DNA of 64,000 bases from Macrolepiota albuminosa (GCA_027475525.1 JAMWFC010000113.1:3274612-3338611), one strand, 5' to 3'. Shown: positions 22,503 through 35,468, counted from the first letter of the stretch. Numbers and translations: made by a program. Notes: generated from the sequence alone by a model not told the origin.

Positions 22503-25500
22503 AGATGGCATGGTGCTAATAAGGGTGTAGAGTATATGGGTATGGGTGCAAGTGCATATGAGGGTGACAGTGTTGGGGCTGAGGCTGGAGCAGAGGCAGA
22601 GGTGGATAATAGGCAAAGTGTGTCTGAGGGCCGGAGGCAGCATAGCCAGCTAGTACAGGCAAAAAATTGGAGGCCATGAACAAGACAGAAAAGGTGATAG
22701 AGTGTAGACAAGAGAGCAGGTAATACAAGTTGCCATTGCAGATGCCATAAGGTAAGGTGCTATGATGGGGGACTGATCCTGCCATGAGCATCAGTGATTC
22801 TGGCATGAATGCCATTGCCTTGGTTCAATTTGCCATCATGACTAATGCTACCATGAATCTTGTTGATACTGCCATGACTTCTTGCATGGCCCTTGTCACT
22901 CCTTCCACTGGCACTGAAGAGAGTAGTGTGCTTCTGTGGGCCACTGATGGATATGGCACTGAGTATGAGTAGGATATAGTTGCCCAAACACTTGCCATTG
23001 ATGATGAAGATGCCATTGACAAACTCAGTGGCTTTGTTGCAGAGCTCCATGATGCTGAGACAATGAGACTGGAGCCTGGACTTGGAGTCATAGTCATAGT
23101 TGAGCTGTGTGGAGTGGTTTGGGGCCTGCTAGGAGGTGCTGTAGACAGCAAGCTGAAAAGCATGCTTGCAGAGTTGGAGGGCAGCGAGTTGGATGATGAG
23201 TTGCTGGAGAGCAGCTTGGAAGAGGGTTGTTTGAAGGGCTTTGTGGAATAAAACATAGCAGAGAATAAGGGCAGAGCAGTGGCTGTGCAGGGCAAGGTGG
23301 GCTGCTGCTAGAAAATGAAGGACAGTGGAAGAAGACACTCAGAAGTAGAAGGATAGAAACTAGAGGCAGCAAAAAAAAACTTGGGATTGTCTATGTTGTT
23401 CTGCCAGACAGAGTGGAGCTCATATGAGATGTGGGCTGAGACAGAAAGTGACAGGGCTGGGGCAGGCAGTGAATGAGTGCATGCAGAAAGTTTGATGGCA
23501 GCAGCCATGATTACATGTAGACTGATGAGATCATGCATTATGTGCTTGTTTTGATTGTACTTGTCAGAGTGGACTCTTAGTACATGCTTATATAGATTGT
23601 CAAGGCAGGAGAGCTGCTTGGAGCAGTAGTAGGTAAAAAAATGCTTGTCTATATATTTGCTGTTGTTTGTCATTGGAGCTCAGGTGGGACATTGATATAT
23701 TAGATATAGCAGATGAGGTGCTCAATGTGGGAAAAGACCATACAGCAGTCACCATAGCCACAACACTGAAAAGTCTTTGGGTGGTGGCACTTTGGGGCCT
23801 GCACCTGATTAGTCACAGCCATCAAGGTGCCTGTGCCAGGTTCAGGCAATCTGCATGCCATAAATCTACAAAAATAAAACATATGCCTGACCAACGCACA
23901 AGGCATAGCTTCTAGTACACTATATAATCTCACTGCTAACATCACTTGCTTTCAACTCTCTTTAAGCTCAATTTTGTCTTTTCACTCTTATTACATCTAC
24001 TCAGCTGCTTATTTTCACAACTCTACTGCTGATTCCTCCAGGTTCTGTTATCATCATATTTTGTTATCCTACCTTTCTAATGCACCACCAGATGGTCTTG
24101 TCATCATCTTCATTTACTATCTTCCTTACACTGTCAATGCCACTTACCACAGTCTTCCATAAAACATTACTTGACAATTATACCTCCACCATTTCTCTTG
24201 TCTTACTTTTCACCTCTTGGGCAACAGGCCCCAAGGACTTTATAATCTTTCATTTTGACACATTATTGTGCTAAGATCTTTGATTTTGATTCAACTGAGT
24301 AATCCAATCAACTTAAACTTAGAGCTTTCTCTCTTTATCCACATCTTGATCAAGATCATTTTCCACATCATCTTATTTGCATTAATCTCTGATCTTTCCC
24401 TTCTGTTCCTACCTCTTAGAGGCTGACCTATTGTAGTTTGTCTTCTTTTTTCATCAATTATTATTATTCTATTTAAAGCTTTCCATGTACTTGTGTGACC
24501 TCAATCTATTATTTTGCTGGATATATAAGTAATAAATCTATTTCTTATTCCAATGAAAACTTAATAGATCATGGAGGACTCCTTCCAGACATTGTGTTTT
24601 AGACAACACTAACCACTACAGACTATCTTGAACATAAAACTGCAACAGTGCCTGTGGAACAAGTGACCTGTAAATAATCTTTTTCTCAGTTAACACAACA
24701 TTTATGCCTTTGAAAATAATAACATTCATCTTGCAGAAATCCTACTATTTTTGTCTTGCCTCTTTTGAGCACCTCATGCATAAGCATCCACTAACAATGC
24801 ACTAGATAATAGTGCCTTGGGTGCTACCTAACAAACTGTGAGCACTATAGTTTAGGCAAGGATATAGAGAAGAAGACAAATAGTGCAGTGAAATGTGTCC
24901 ATAGGTGGCACTGTAAATGACATAGACGAGATAGACAAAGCTAGTGCCCAACTTAAAAACAAAGTTAGGCAGAGCTAGCACAATTTGAATGCTAAGTGTA
25001 ACTTGGGTGCTCAAAAGTTACAATTTGTTGTTATGTATATGTGAAGTAGCTATCTTATATATTATGCGCTACTGTGTTTTTCAAGATAAGTCCATTTATG
25101 GTGCTACATCTTAGCACCTCTCCTTGTGGTTCCCTCTAATGGTAACTTGTCAACAGTGATCTGCAGCACATAGATGACAGCGACCAACAGCATTATAATC
25201 CATGGTAATCAACAGCGACTCTAAATTGACTTAGAATTATACAGGTCTGCTCACTCTTAATATAATTCTGATTGGCCAGGCTGCTCCAGAGTATGGTCAG
25301 AAAATCCTCAACAGATGCTGTGATCACTAATGTCGGCACTACTTATTGTATCAATTTCTGACAGGTCCAGATGTTGGATTTAAGTATATTCTGTGCTGCT
25401 GTTATTGATTTTTTTAGACTTCTGATTGAAGTGCCTTGATAAATAGCAGCGCCTAATGCTGACCCCTTTTGAAAGTGATCAGAGTTTGGTCAGAGTCTAC

Positions 25501-25700
25501 CTCCTATTGTTGTGTTAGTGCTATACGTCTCAAACCTCTCAATTCCTGGAATTTGATAACTAGAAGATGCTAAAGGGCTGATAAATAGTGATTAAGGTAA
25601 ATGAGTAAAACCTGCAATAAAGCACTCAAGCCAGAGCTGTTCTATATTTAATCTGATTGCTAGAATCTCCCATATATCAAGTGTTGGCCAATCTATAATG
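22503..25700. other. AT-rich, CpG-poor region, no supported gene
   Basis: The left part continues the sequence that Gypsy-1 interrupted at 10526. Frames such as 22825-23295 (minus, Ser-rich) and 23063-23251 (plus, Glu/Leu-rich) are low-complexity overlaps without family motifs. Probably decayed repeats. Confidence 0.4.
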
Positions 25701-25734
25701 TTTCTTGATGCGCTCAGTCTAAGTAGAAGCCTAT

Positions 25735-27240
25735 CAATATCTGGTTTAGGACTACCAAGTCTTGAATGCAATGACTGTGAAGAATTACTACCTCTTACCA
25801 CTCATTTCAGAGCTTGTCAACAACTTCCAAGGTGCGTGCTATTTCACCAGGTTGGATATCTGCTGGGGCTACAACAATGTGTGCATCAAAGAAGGTGATG
25901 AGTAGAAGGCAGCATTCCAAACAGATCATAGACTCTTTGAGCCTCTGATAATGTTCTTTGGCCATACTAACAGCCCTGCCACCTTCCAGACCATGATGAA
26001 CAACATTTTCCAAGACCTCATAGCAGAAGATGTTGTGTGTGTATATTTTGATGATATCCTCATCTATACCAAGATTCTAGAGGAGCATCATCAAATTACA
26101 TGCATTGTACTGGAACGTCTTCACCAACACCAGCTCTATCTTCAGCCAAAGAAGTGTGAATTTGAGCAGACTAAGGTCAAATATCTTGGACTGATCATTT
26201 TTTATGGAATGGCTGAAATAGACCCAGTCAAGGTGGCTGGTGTGGCAAAATAGCCAGAGCCTAAGAACAAGAAGGAGGTTCAGGCCTTTCTAGGCTTCAC
26301 CAACTTCTACCAGAGGTTTTTTCAGGATTTTTCACACCATGTCCAGCCTCTCTTTGATCTCACCACTAAGAACACTACTTGGCACTGGGATGTAGCGCAG
26401 CAGACAGCCTTTGATGCCTTCAAACAAGCTGTCACTTTGAAGCCTATCCTCCTATTCTCAGATGATGACTCTCCCTTCCATGTTGAAGCTGATAGCTTAA
26501 ATTTTGCTACTAGAGCTGTCCTCTTTCAACAGTCAAAGGAGGATGGTAAGTGGCATCCTGTGGCTTTCTACTCCAAGAGTCTCAATGCTGTAGAGTGAAA
26601 TTATAAGATCCACAACAAGGAGATGCTAGCTATCATTTAGTCATTAGAGGAGTGGCAACATTTCCTTGAGGGTGCCAGGCATAAATTTGAGGTGTGGACT
26701 GATCACAAGAACTTAGAGTACTTTCAGACAGCCAAGAAACTTAACTGCTAACAGGCTCAATGGTCCTTGTATCTGGCCAACTTTGACTTTTCTCTACATC
26801 ACAAACCTGGATGGTGCATGAGCAAGCCAGATGCACTTTCTAGGCAAGCAGACCATGGTTCAGGAGCTAGCAACAATGACAATATTGTACTCCTGAAGCC
26901 AGAACTGTTTGCTATCCATACTCTAGAGGGTGTGGTTGGCCAGAAAGAAGAAGTAAGCATTCTTAAAGACATCTGCCAAGGTAACCAGGAGAGTGAGTGC
27001 TCAAGAAGATCTGGTAGCCAAGGCTGCCCTGGCCTTGCATGCTCAAGAGAAAACTGGAGTAAAGTCTGTCTGCTCTAATGAGTGGTCTTTGGAGAATGGT
27101 CTCCTCACCTTCTAGGGGCATATTTATGTTTCCAACCTGCCAGACTTCTGGAGGCAGATTGTAGAGCAGCATTATGACTCTCGAGTTGCAGGACATCCTA
27201 ACAGATGGAAGACACTGGAGCTTGTCAGGAGACTCCTCAT
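25735..27240 (+). pseudogene. Gypsy family B fragment: RT and RNase H
   Basis: Remnant pol of a different Gypsy lineage from Gypsy-1. It reads from the DYxxLNxMTVKNYYLLPLI start of RT, through RLDICWGYNNVCIKEGDE, FFGHTNSPATFQTMM and the catalytic YFDDILIY at about 26043-26066, then FLGFTNFYQRF. The RNase H follows ([48 protein letters not shown] at about 26800-26840). Stops stand where Trp, Arg or Gln is expected, for example TAG 25901, TAG 26251 and TGA 26596. Neither protease nor full integrase is visible and no LTR was found. Confidence 0.88.
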
Positions 27241-27973
27241 TTCTTCCTTTTTTCACTTCTTATTCCTTCACTTTCCTTTCATTCATTTCCTTATTTCCTT
27301 TATCATTTTCTCATTTTGCTGTTTCTTTTCTCTCAATACTATCTGTTAGTACTATTCTCAGCCTTTGAGGTGCTCTGGTTCTTTAGCTATCATTCATACA
27401 AGTGTGGGCCCTTTAGCATCACTTCCAGACTGCTTATATAAGCTGAAGTTTGCCTTTCTAACTTCCAAAGTCCAGCTCAATACCTATTGAGGTGAAAGAT
27501 ACTGATTCTGATACTGAGCGGAGTTTGTCAGCAGAGCACGTGATAGATGCATGCATCCTCGTGCTTGCATACTTCGCAATGCTCATGAAGAACACGTTCA
27601 ATTATGCTCAGTTATCTACACTTATCCCTCCATTTGCTGAAACCATGCATCTAGAACTGTTTACTTCTGCTGTGAACACACAGCTTGCCAGGACAAGTTA
27701 GTGTGCTAGTTAATTTTAGTCAGAGCTTTGTGTTATACTGCATCATGGTGATTTATCTATAGAGCATCAAAATCTGAATAACTCTCTTCATATTATGACA
27801 AATGCAATGCATAGCTTTGCAGCATGTGGTAGGACTAGCACAATAACATTTGTATGTCTTAGTTTATTCAATACAATATTATTAATATAGCGGAGATGAT
27901 GGTGGAGACGTTAACTGTTATTCAGTGCTGTGTTGACTGTGACATTACTTTCTCTGCTCCACACCAAGGCTCA
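27241..27973. other. Spacer upstream of the exonuclease-fusion gene
   Basis: A plus frame at 27492-27701 of 69 codons may be a leftover exon but has no recognisable motif. A 25-bp sequence at 27452-27476 recurs in direct orientation at 33288-33312 with three differences. Confidence 0.4.
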
Positions 27974-30900
27974 ATGGGAAGTGACAATGAATTTGATGAT
28001 ATCTATGGACCAATTACAGCTGAACAACTCGATGAGTTACAAAGGTTGGAAGAAACTATAAATTCCAGGTAATAAGCACTCATTCTCTGTGATAAACATT
28101 GATTAAGATAGTCTTCGGATTTCATCAAGCTCCAATGCCCCTTCACAGAAGACTTTGGCACAGAATGAACCTGAACAAGTAGACTTGAAGCATTCCCTTG
28201 CTGCCGTAAAACCTAGGTATGTCTAAGCCATATTTTTGAGTCTTGTACACTTTATCATGTCGTACTCAAGCTATTCATCACCACTACATGGAGCTTTTCA
28301 GTTTATTGCAATAACTTCTGAGAATTTTGTTCCATCATCTTCTGAAGTATCAGCAGTAAAACGTCCTTGAGGTCGCCCAAAGCTCCCAAGAAGCTTTTCC
28401 AAATCGGATGTAGCTACTAGCGAAGTAGTCAAAACCAAGAAGCGAAAAATAGACACCACTATAGAAGCACCAAGGAGGCTATTGCCAAAGCAATCTCAAG
28501 CAAATCAAAACTCAGTATGTATCATTTTTTTGACTATTTTATCTTGCCAACAAGAGCTTGAATAGCATGTGCACAAAATACCGCATACCAGGCCTTCTCA
28601 CAAAGAAAGGCTCACAAACAACGATATATCCTCTTCTTTTCAAAATCCACCATCATTGGTCTTCCTAAATAATAATTTGTTTGTTATAATCAATGATCTT
28701 ACACTGAAAGAACATGATAATACCTCTAGTGACAGTACAGCAAATGATGAATTTCTACTCGAAAAAGAAATTGGAGAGGATGATGTGATGGATGAAGAAA
28801 ATGAGGCTATGACATCATCATCTGGTGTTAATTTACGGCCTCTTCCAGCTTGGCTCCAAGAAACTTTTGACCACTATGTTGAAGCTTCAAAGCCTGGCAA
28901 TCGGATGAGTGGTCAATCTCCTCTTTATTATGAGCATAAGACTTTTTGGTTTTCAAAGCCATCAACTTTCTTTGTACTACAAGATATTGATCACATTTCT
29001 CCATCAAAACTCTATGATGTGTGCTTTTTCCTATGGGATCCCGAGTGTCTTGTTTCTGGTGGAATCAAATGTCCCAACCATGGCTGTTATTCACGTCTTC
29101 AGCGTCATAGTCATATTCCACGTCCATACTGAGTTGTTGATCTTGGTAACACATTTTACATTATTGGGTATCGCTATCGATGTGGAAAGTGCAAAAGCCC
29201 TAATTAGGTGACATTCTGAAGCTGGGATCCATGTATCCTTGCCGTCCTTCCTCAGCCTCTTGCTGCTGAATTTTCTGCACACCTGACATATCAAAGTGGG
29301 CTTTCAAGCTTAGCGCTTATGTTTATGTGAACTTGCTTTCAGCATGGAATGGGTGCAAAGCAGTTTTCAAATGCACTGCTTGTATAGCATCTACAGAACT
29401 ATGATTGTTTACATCTCAGTTATTTGCAGACACTTGCTCCAGAATCAGGATCACTCCATTCTTTTGGTCCCTGAGTACACAAGTTTCCCTCCTTCCCTTT
29501 CTTTGATGATACATCCTCTGTTGGTCTTATGGGCTTTGTACCAAGCTCACAATGGCTCCGTAATGTTTATGATTCTGTAATCGAAAAGCATGAAGCTGAA
29601 CTTGATCAGCATATAGCAATGCTTACTGGAAATATTTGTGCTATAGACCATAGCTTCAAAGTAAGAATTAACTCACTCATAAAAAGTGTCTCACAAAGAT
29701 TTTTTCGTAGCTCACAAAACACATTGCCAAAATAGATGGCCTACAAATCTTCAATGCATTACTTACTGTGACCAATGAATTAGAAGAAATTTGTGCATGC
29801 AATCTTGTTGTGTCAAAGGCCCAATCTCAGTGTGAGCTTGCACCGTGCCAAATGAGCAGGTCACTTGATTTATATGGGCATGAGCAGCCAAAAATTTTCT
29901 ATACAGACAATATGGCTGACAAAGAGTTTCTTGAGAGGTGTTTCCCATCACTTCAAGAAAGTGTCATATCCATTGAAAAATATTCCCATCTCGAGCCACT
30001 TGTCATACCAAATAATTTCAATATCTCCATCAAAAAGTCGGTCACCACAATCAACGATGCAATGCAGACTATTCTTGATCAGCTACCTGCTGATAAGAAT
30101 GGAGGATCACTTGTAATTGGCTTTGATGCAGAATGGAACGTTGAGACATCTGAACATGGACATATTACTGGAAGGGGTCAAACTGCAATTTTACAGATTG
30201 CGCATCAGTCAGAAATATACATCTTACAGGCATGCTATTTAACCATATCACAACATTCTATAACTAACTTTTCTTAAAAGATCGGTCATATGTTAGCTGG
30301 TCATCAGCTTCCTTTGCCGCTCAAACATGTCCTATCCAATCCAATGATTATCAAAGTAGGGCGATCAGTCACTAGCAATCTGAAATATCTGGAGCATACC
30401 TGTCTCTCTGATGTACCTTTTGTCAGAGGTGTGGATGTTGCAAAGTTAGTAAAAGACAGGCTTCTCATCTTATCAGCACAAGAGAGCTTAGCTGATGTTT
30501 GTGCTGCAGTTCTTCATTGCTGCTTGAAAAAAAATGTTTCTGAACGTATCAGCAGTGCATGGAAGGTTGAGGACTTGACACAGGAGCAGATCCAATATGC
30601 TGCATTGGATGTGTATGCGTCATTGGCCATTTACAATATCTTGATGAGCATTTCAATACCTCAGCCTCTCTCAAATCAACCTCCCATTCCCGGAACACCA
30701 GTTGCTATTCAACAATAACAAGACTCGTGTACTTGCTGAAGACACCATCTCAGCTTATGCTATAGACACCACTTTCTCTGGAATTCACATAACACCTTCA
30801 CGCACTGTTATTGAAGTTTTCAAAGTCCATGTATCTGGTGCACTAATTTTGAATGGATCTCGTGGACTGACAAACAAGCAATTACTCGAAAGCTATGGCA

Positions 30901-33087
30901 GCCCTCCATTCCATCTACTTTGCCTTCGAAACCATGTCTTCTATGCCAGTCAAAGCTTAGCTTCTCTCCCTCCACCAGCCTCTCAGATTTCCTCTCAAAA
31001 ATCAGAGGCCACAAATTATGATCACATTGATTCTTCTGAAGAAATAGATTCAGACTTGATCCCAGAGTTGGTCACACCAGACATTAATGCAAGTAAGGGA
31101 ACAGAATTGAGAACACTCCTTGCTAAAGTTTATGATTCAGATCTGGCCACTATACCCAATCAACCAGCCATACATGATTGTATTCCTGACCTCAAAAGTC
31201 AAGCAGAGGAAAGGAGAGTCATTGCAAGCATTATATTTGAACCTTGGTCAAGTATGCTTTGCAGTTGAGTCTATAAAGATTCTTTTCACATTTTCAATCA
31301 ATTCTATATCTCAGCCAATCATGGTCTTCTTCACGAGTTTGCACTTGTGCTATGTGATGCTATTTTTTTTTGGGATAGCACTGATAAAGCTCGCATTGTA
31401 GCATGGGGATCAGCACAAAATCCACCATTGGCTTGGAACGACATTCTTTTTCATTGTCCTGAATGGCTTCAATGGAGATGTAAGCGCATTATTCCACCTG
31501 CTGAACAACTATTCCCTGTTGTCCGTGAAGTCTTTCTCACTTTTGGGCCACTTAAAGATGCAAATACTGGACTTCCCCTTTTTAATTCTGCTGCTTGGGC
31601 AATGGCCAAAAACATACTTCTTCTTATTCAAAAAGGATACTTATCTGACCCTCCTGGAATTCCACTATATTATCAAGTTGGAATAGATGCAAAGACGGGC
31701 CTACTATTGTACCGATGTATGCGAGAAACGAATATGACAGAAGGTGGTGTCCATACTCATCTTTGCTCCTGTATGCCTACATCAGGAGTATCTGTTCAGC
31801 ATGTTCAAGCTTGTCTCAAGGACTTCATCATTCGGCATAATCTTCTTGTGATATTTTTTACATCTATAATCTATTCCGAAGCTGACTGATACCTCATTTC
31901 TGCAAGTGGGAACCTACAATAGTACAGGCCATCGGTTTATTGGCCACTACAGCATCTGGCTTACCAATAAACTTCAAGAAGCTATTTGTCTTGTTGAACA
32001 CATGCTCGAAAACCCACCTCACATGTTGAATGGATGGATAAATGGAAATCTTTATAAACAGACTGACGAAGTCACAGGCATTCTTCCTATCTCGGAGGAG
32101 GCTCGATTGAAGTTTGGAATGGGTCTCTACTTGTTGAGTCTTCATGATCATCAGCAACACCACTTCTTAGCTTCGAGACAGGAGACACAGAAGCCTGTGT
32201 TGCCAATCCACAATCAAGAGGAACGGAAGCTATTCCATCACTTTATGGCAAGCAATAGTGCATTTACTGATCCTGTTTCTGGCCCACAATGGGAAGCTGC
32301 AGTCCAACTCTGGAATAATGTGGCAGAGACGAAAGAAGAAATATCTTACAAGGTAAGTTCTATTTATTTTTCAACCATACTAACTCATCCTGTTGTTCTC
32401 TAATTGCCTAAACACCTGAAACTCTACTATAATGGTGATTGGAAGCGAGCTGTGAATGTGAAACAAACAAAAGCTATAACCATAGAGACTAGAAATATCC
32501 TCAAAAAGATGCTTTGTGATCCTCGCCGATCTTCACATGCACCAAAAGCACTTGAAAGTATTCAAACACTTCACATAGCAGAAAAGGGCTTCAAGGATGT
32601 GGAATTAGATGAAACATCCTCAATTGATGCATTAGAGAGGGAACCTCCTACGTTACAGGTCCATTTACTCACCAATTTCACTAACTCATCACCTATCCAT
32701 GCTCCCTCCTCTCCTGTGACATCTTCTTCTGCATCAATTAACGTGCAATCATTGCAAGAACATGTCCTCAGTCCCCTCTGCATGCACGGCATCTCTCTAC
32801 ATTCAAGAACAGATCAGCATTCTGCAGAAAAGGACTCTGCATCAAGTACTCCACCTATGGGACAGGCAACCATCCTTGCAAGAAATCGTGCCCTGGCTGC
32901 AATGCCTGAACGACCTAACAAGAACAGAAAGCGACGAACATGCTAAAAATGCGCAGTGAAAGACTGCCCAGGTCAAAAACAGGTCAAACTATGTCAGAAT
33001 GATTGCCAAGACTGCAGGAAACGAACTTGCCAAGGACGCAACTCAAAGCGTCCAAACAAAACATGCCAAATAGGATGGGATGACTAG
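27974..33087 (+). pseudogene. Zinc-ribbon / DDE-like / WRN-type 3'-5' exonuclease / Cys-rich fusion gene (DUF6729-like), decayed
   Basis: A long multi-exon gene. I deduce exons 27974-28068, 28112-28216, 28271-28514, 28566-29660, 29711-30229 (GC-AG intron after it with a TAACTAAC branch site), 30281-31845, 31904-32352 and 32404-33087, consistent in phase. In order: an AT-hook-like GRPKLPRS; a zinc-ribbon-like region with CX4C and later RCGKC near 29070-29200; CAIDHSFK...FYTDNMADKEFLE (29640-29940), which looks like a DDE/RNase H fold; a DEDDy exonuclease with FDAEW at 30123 and AALDVYASLAIY at 30600; TEGGVHTHL and GTYNSTGHRF; and a tail of CX3-4C pairs ending near GRNSKRPNKTC. Stops are mostly TGA for CGA or TAG for CAG. 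One acceptor reads TAA for TAG at 32401-32403. I infer a transposon-like gene. The fold assignments need a profile search. Confidence 0.72.
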
Positions 33088-33497
33088 AACAAGGGAGCGC
33101 TATCGTGAAAATCATTACATGAGGATAGAGACGAGCTGCTTGTGAGGGAGTTTATATGAACTTTATTTGTCCTCTTTCCTTTTTTGTAATTTTTTCTTTT
33201 CCTTGTACGAGAGTTCACCCCAATCAGTATCGGGCCCAAAGTCCGGAGTTTTCCTGCTTTGTTTTCACAGTTGTTTGGTTAGTCATGCCTTTCTGACTTT
33301 TAAAGTCCAGAGTTTTCCTGCCTTGTTTGCACAGTTGTTTGAAGCTCCAGAAGCGTTCAACCTGGCATAGGGAATCCCTAGACTTGTTCTCTTTGGATCT
33401 CCCTCTGCCAGGTGAGTAGCTATCATGATATTGTCAGTATATATTCTAATACACTTTGGATCTCCTCTGCCAGCTGTATGACTAAGCCACAGCCTCT
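33088..33497. other. Spacer with a 64-bp imperfect tandem repeat
   Basis: AGTCCGGAGTTTTCCTG... at 33240 recurs at 33304 as AGTCCAGAGTTTTCCTG.... No coding sequence is seen. Confidence 0.5.
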
Positions 33498-34205
33498 AGA
33501 GGTTGCCCTTACAAAACCCTCTAAACTCAGAAAAAGGGCCAATAAAGTCCATTCTAATCAAGTCCCAAGGCTTCACCAGCACTGGTAGCTAATGCAATTT
33601 CCCAGCAGGAAGTCCAAGGGGCAGCTTTGCCTTTTGACATGCTGTGCATAATGTATAGAACTTGGTAACCTCTGAGCCTATTTGTGGCCACCAATACCAT
33701 CTCCAGATGTATTCCAACATTTGTATGGCACCAAAGTGTTCTACCAAAGCATATGTCTGGTCCAGTATGCATATCACAATAATTTGCACCTTGAGAATGC
33801 AAGTTACTGCCACTTCTTGACAGTTTTCTGTCATTATTATACTATCAGGCCCTTGTCTGAATTGTAGATGGTTGTCAGAGTTGCTGAGCATCTTGGCAAA
33901 TAGGGGGTTATGTTCATACTCTCTCACCACTTCTTTATGGAAGTTATTCTTTCCCAGGCTAGGTGGCTAAAACAAAGGCAATTTATCTTTTAGCATTTTA
34001 GCCAGGGTAAAGGGCTGGTTGAGGTGCTCAGACTTTCCAGGCAAGGCTAGTTCTCTATCCTTGTTCTTTCTTAGCAACTTGGCAGCTATGTCCTGCTCTT
34101 TATGCTGCTTTCTGAGGCAAGTACTTTGTCTTCATTCATTGTCACGCATTATGCATACTTTCAGGACATGCTTTTTAAGCTCCTGATCTCTATATAATGT
34201 GACGA
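33498..34205 (-). pseudogene. CpG-depleted Gypsy fragment, integrase zinc-binding region
   Basis: On the minus strand this matches Gypsy-1 at about 17010-17700. The open stretch 33930-33589 keeps the integrase zinc motif (TYALVEHFGAIQMLEYIW, CTACQKAK) and further bases in both directions align with the Gypsy-1 linker and the start of the integrase core. Decay is again C-to-T/G-to-A. There is no LTR nearby. Confidence 0.85.
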
Positions 34206-34269
34206 TGCCTGGGAAATGATCTGATTAGTCAGTTCTGACTAAGGCTGACAAAGAATTGCCTTTTGCATT

Positions 34270-34590
34270 TGTTTTTTGGTAGATGTGTGTATAAAATGCT
34301 TAAAGAATTCAGATAAAATCACTGAAAAATCAGAAGAAATTCAAGGTCTACTGATACACTGATTGTGAATTTTTTGAGGTTTATAAATGCTTTAAGAAAT
34401 CTGAAAAATTCAAGAAAAATTCATTGCTCTGTTTTTCAGGAGATGTTAGTAGAAAATGCTCAAATAATTCTAGGAAAATCACCAGAAAATCAGGAAAAAT
34501 TCAAAGGCTACTAATATACTAATTTTTATTTTTTTTCAAGATTTATAAATGCTGAATAAAATCCGAAAAAAATCAAGAAAAATTCAATTT
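34270..34590. repeat. Diverged tandem repeat, period about 160 bp, two copies
   Basis: Unit 1 starts near 34270 and unit 2 near 34430. Shared landmarks are AAAATGCT (34293 and 34453), GAAAAATCAG, TTTATAAATGCT and CAAGAAAAATTCA. It is AT-rich and non-coding. Its purpose and family are unknown. Confidence 0.7.
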
Positions 34591-34651
34591 AGCTTACAAT
34601 AATGCTTTGAGAGTTGAGGCTGGGAATAAGCACTGAGTTGTGAAATGCGAA

Positions 34652-34682
34652 GGCCTTAACCAAATGAAGTGAGGTTGAGGCC
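34652..34682. repeat. Hairpin left of the Tc1 element
   Basis: GGCCTTAAC and GTTGAGGCC flank CAAATGAAGTGAG. It is a C-to-T/G-to-A-decayed relative of the hairpin at 48239-48265 on the other side of the Tc1 insertion. Confidence 0.6.
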
Positions 34683-34715
34683 AGGAATAAGCACTAAGTT
34701 CTCTATGCATACTTA

Positions 34716-34937
34716 CAGTGGCTCAAAAAACTGTCCCAATGTTTCATACTTTTTGAAAGATGACATTGGCATGAAGGATGGGAAGTACATAAAATTCTGA
34801 TTAAATCATGTAAAATACTATGGCATCGTAGCTACAGAATGAATTTAGGTTTATGTAATCAAGATCAAAACTAATGGAGCAATAGCCATTTTAAAATATT
34901 CACTCATTGGGACAGTTTTTTGAGCATCTCTAATTTT
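34716..34937. repeat. Tc1 left terminal inverted repeat
   Basis: About 222 bp, reverse complement of 48012-48233. Inside it, 34721-34741 recurs inverted at 34905-34925, so each TIR is itself palindromic at its borders. Confidence 0.93.
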
Positions 34938-34942
34938 AGTAT

Positions 34943-35463
34943 CTAGTACTTTGTATGTCCTCCATTTGCCTTGATAACTGCTTGAATCCTTCTAGGCATG
35001 CTTTTTATTAGTCTTTGGCATACCTCTGGTGGTATTTCATCCCACTCCTTTGCAACCCTCTCCCATAATTCATGCACACCATAAGGAGGTGTTTCATATT
35101 GCCTAAGTTGCTCTTTGAGGTACTCCCAGAGATGTTCAATAGGGTTGAGATCAGGGGATTGGGCTGGCCACCAAAGGACATTAAAGTTGTTGTCCTCAAA
35201 CCACTTGTCAGCCCTCTTGGAGTTGTGTTTGGAGTCATTGTCCTGTTGAAAGTAGTGGGCACCCTCCTCCATCTCCAACTTCTCAAAGTTCTCCTTTGCT
35301 CCATCATCTAAAATTTCACAGTACTGCTCTGCATTCATGATCCCCACCACCCTCTACAAGCTTTTCTACCCCATTCCAACTCATACAGTCCCATACCATG
35401 AGATTATTCTCTCCTCCATGCTTCACAGTAGGTGTAATTGTTCGGTCTGAAATGTCTTCTCCT
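34943..35463 (-). pseudogene. Tc1 transposase, C-terminal part (second Asp and Glu)
   Basis: Carries YFQQDNDSKH with the second catalytic Asp and NPIEHLWE with the Glu. I count 34 residues between them, so DD34E. The segment 35463-35343 continues upstream (DRTITPTVKHGGENN) but needs a one- or two-base shift near 35345 to join GIMNAEQYCEIL. The Gypsy-2 insertion separates it from the N-terminal part. It would have cut and pasted the element at TA sites. Confidence 0.9.
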
Positions 35464-35468
35464 TGTAG

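Noticed and set aside
22825..23295. Ser-rich minus-strand protein of 156 codons
   Set aside because: It is low-complexity in a CpG-poor region, overlaps frames on the other strand and has no family motif or intron pattern.
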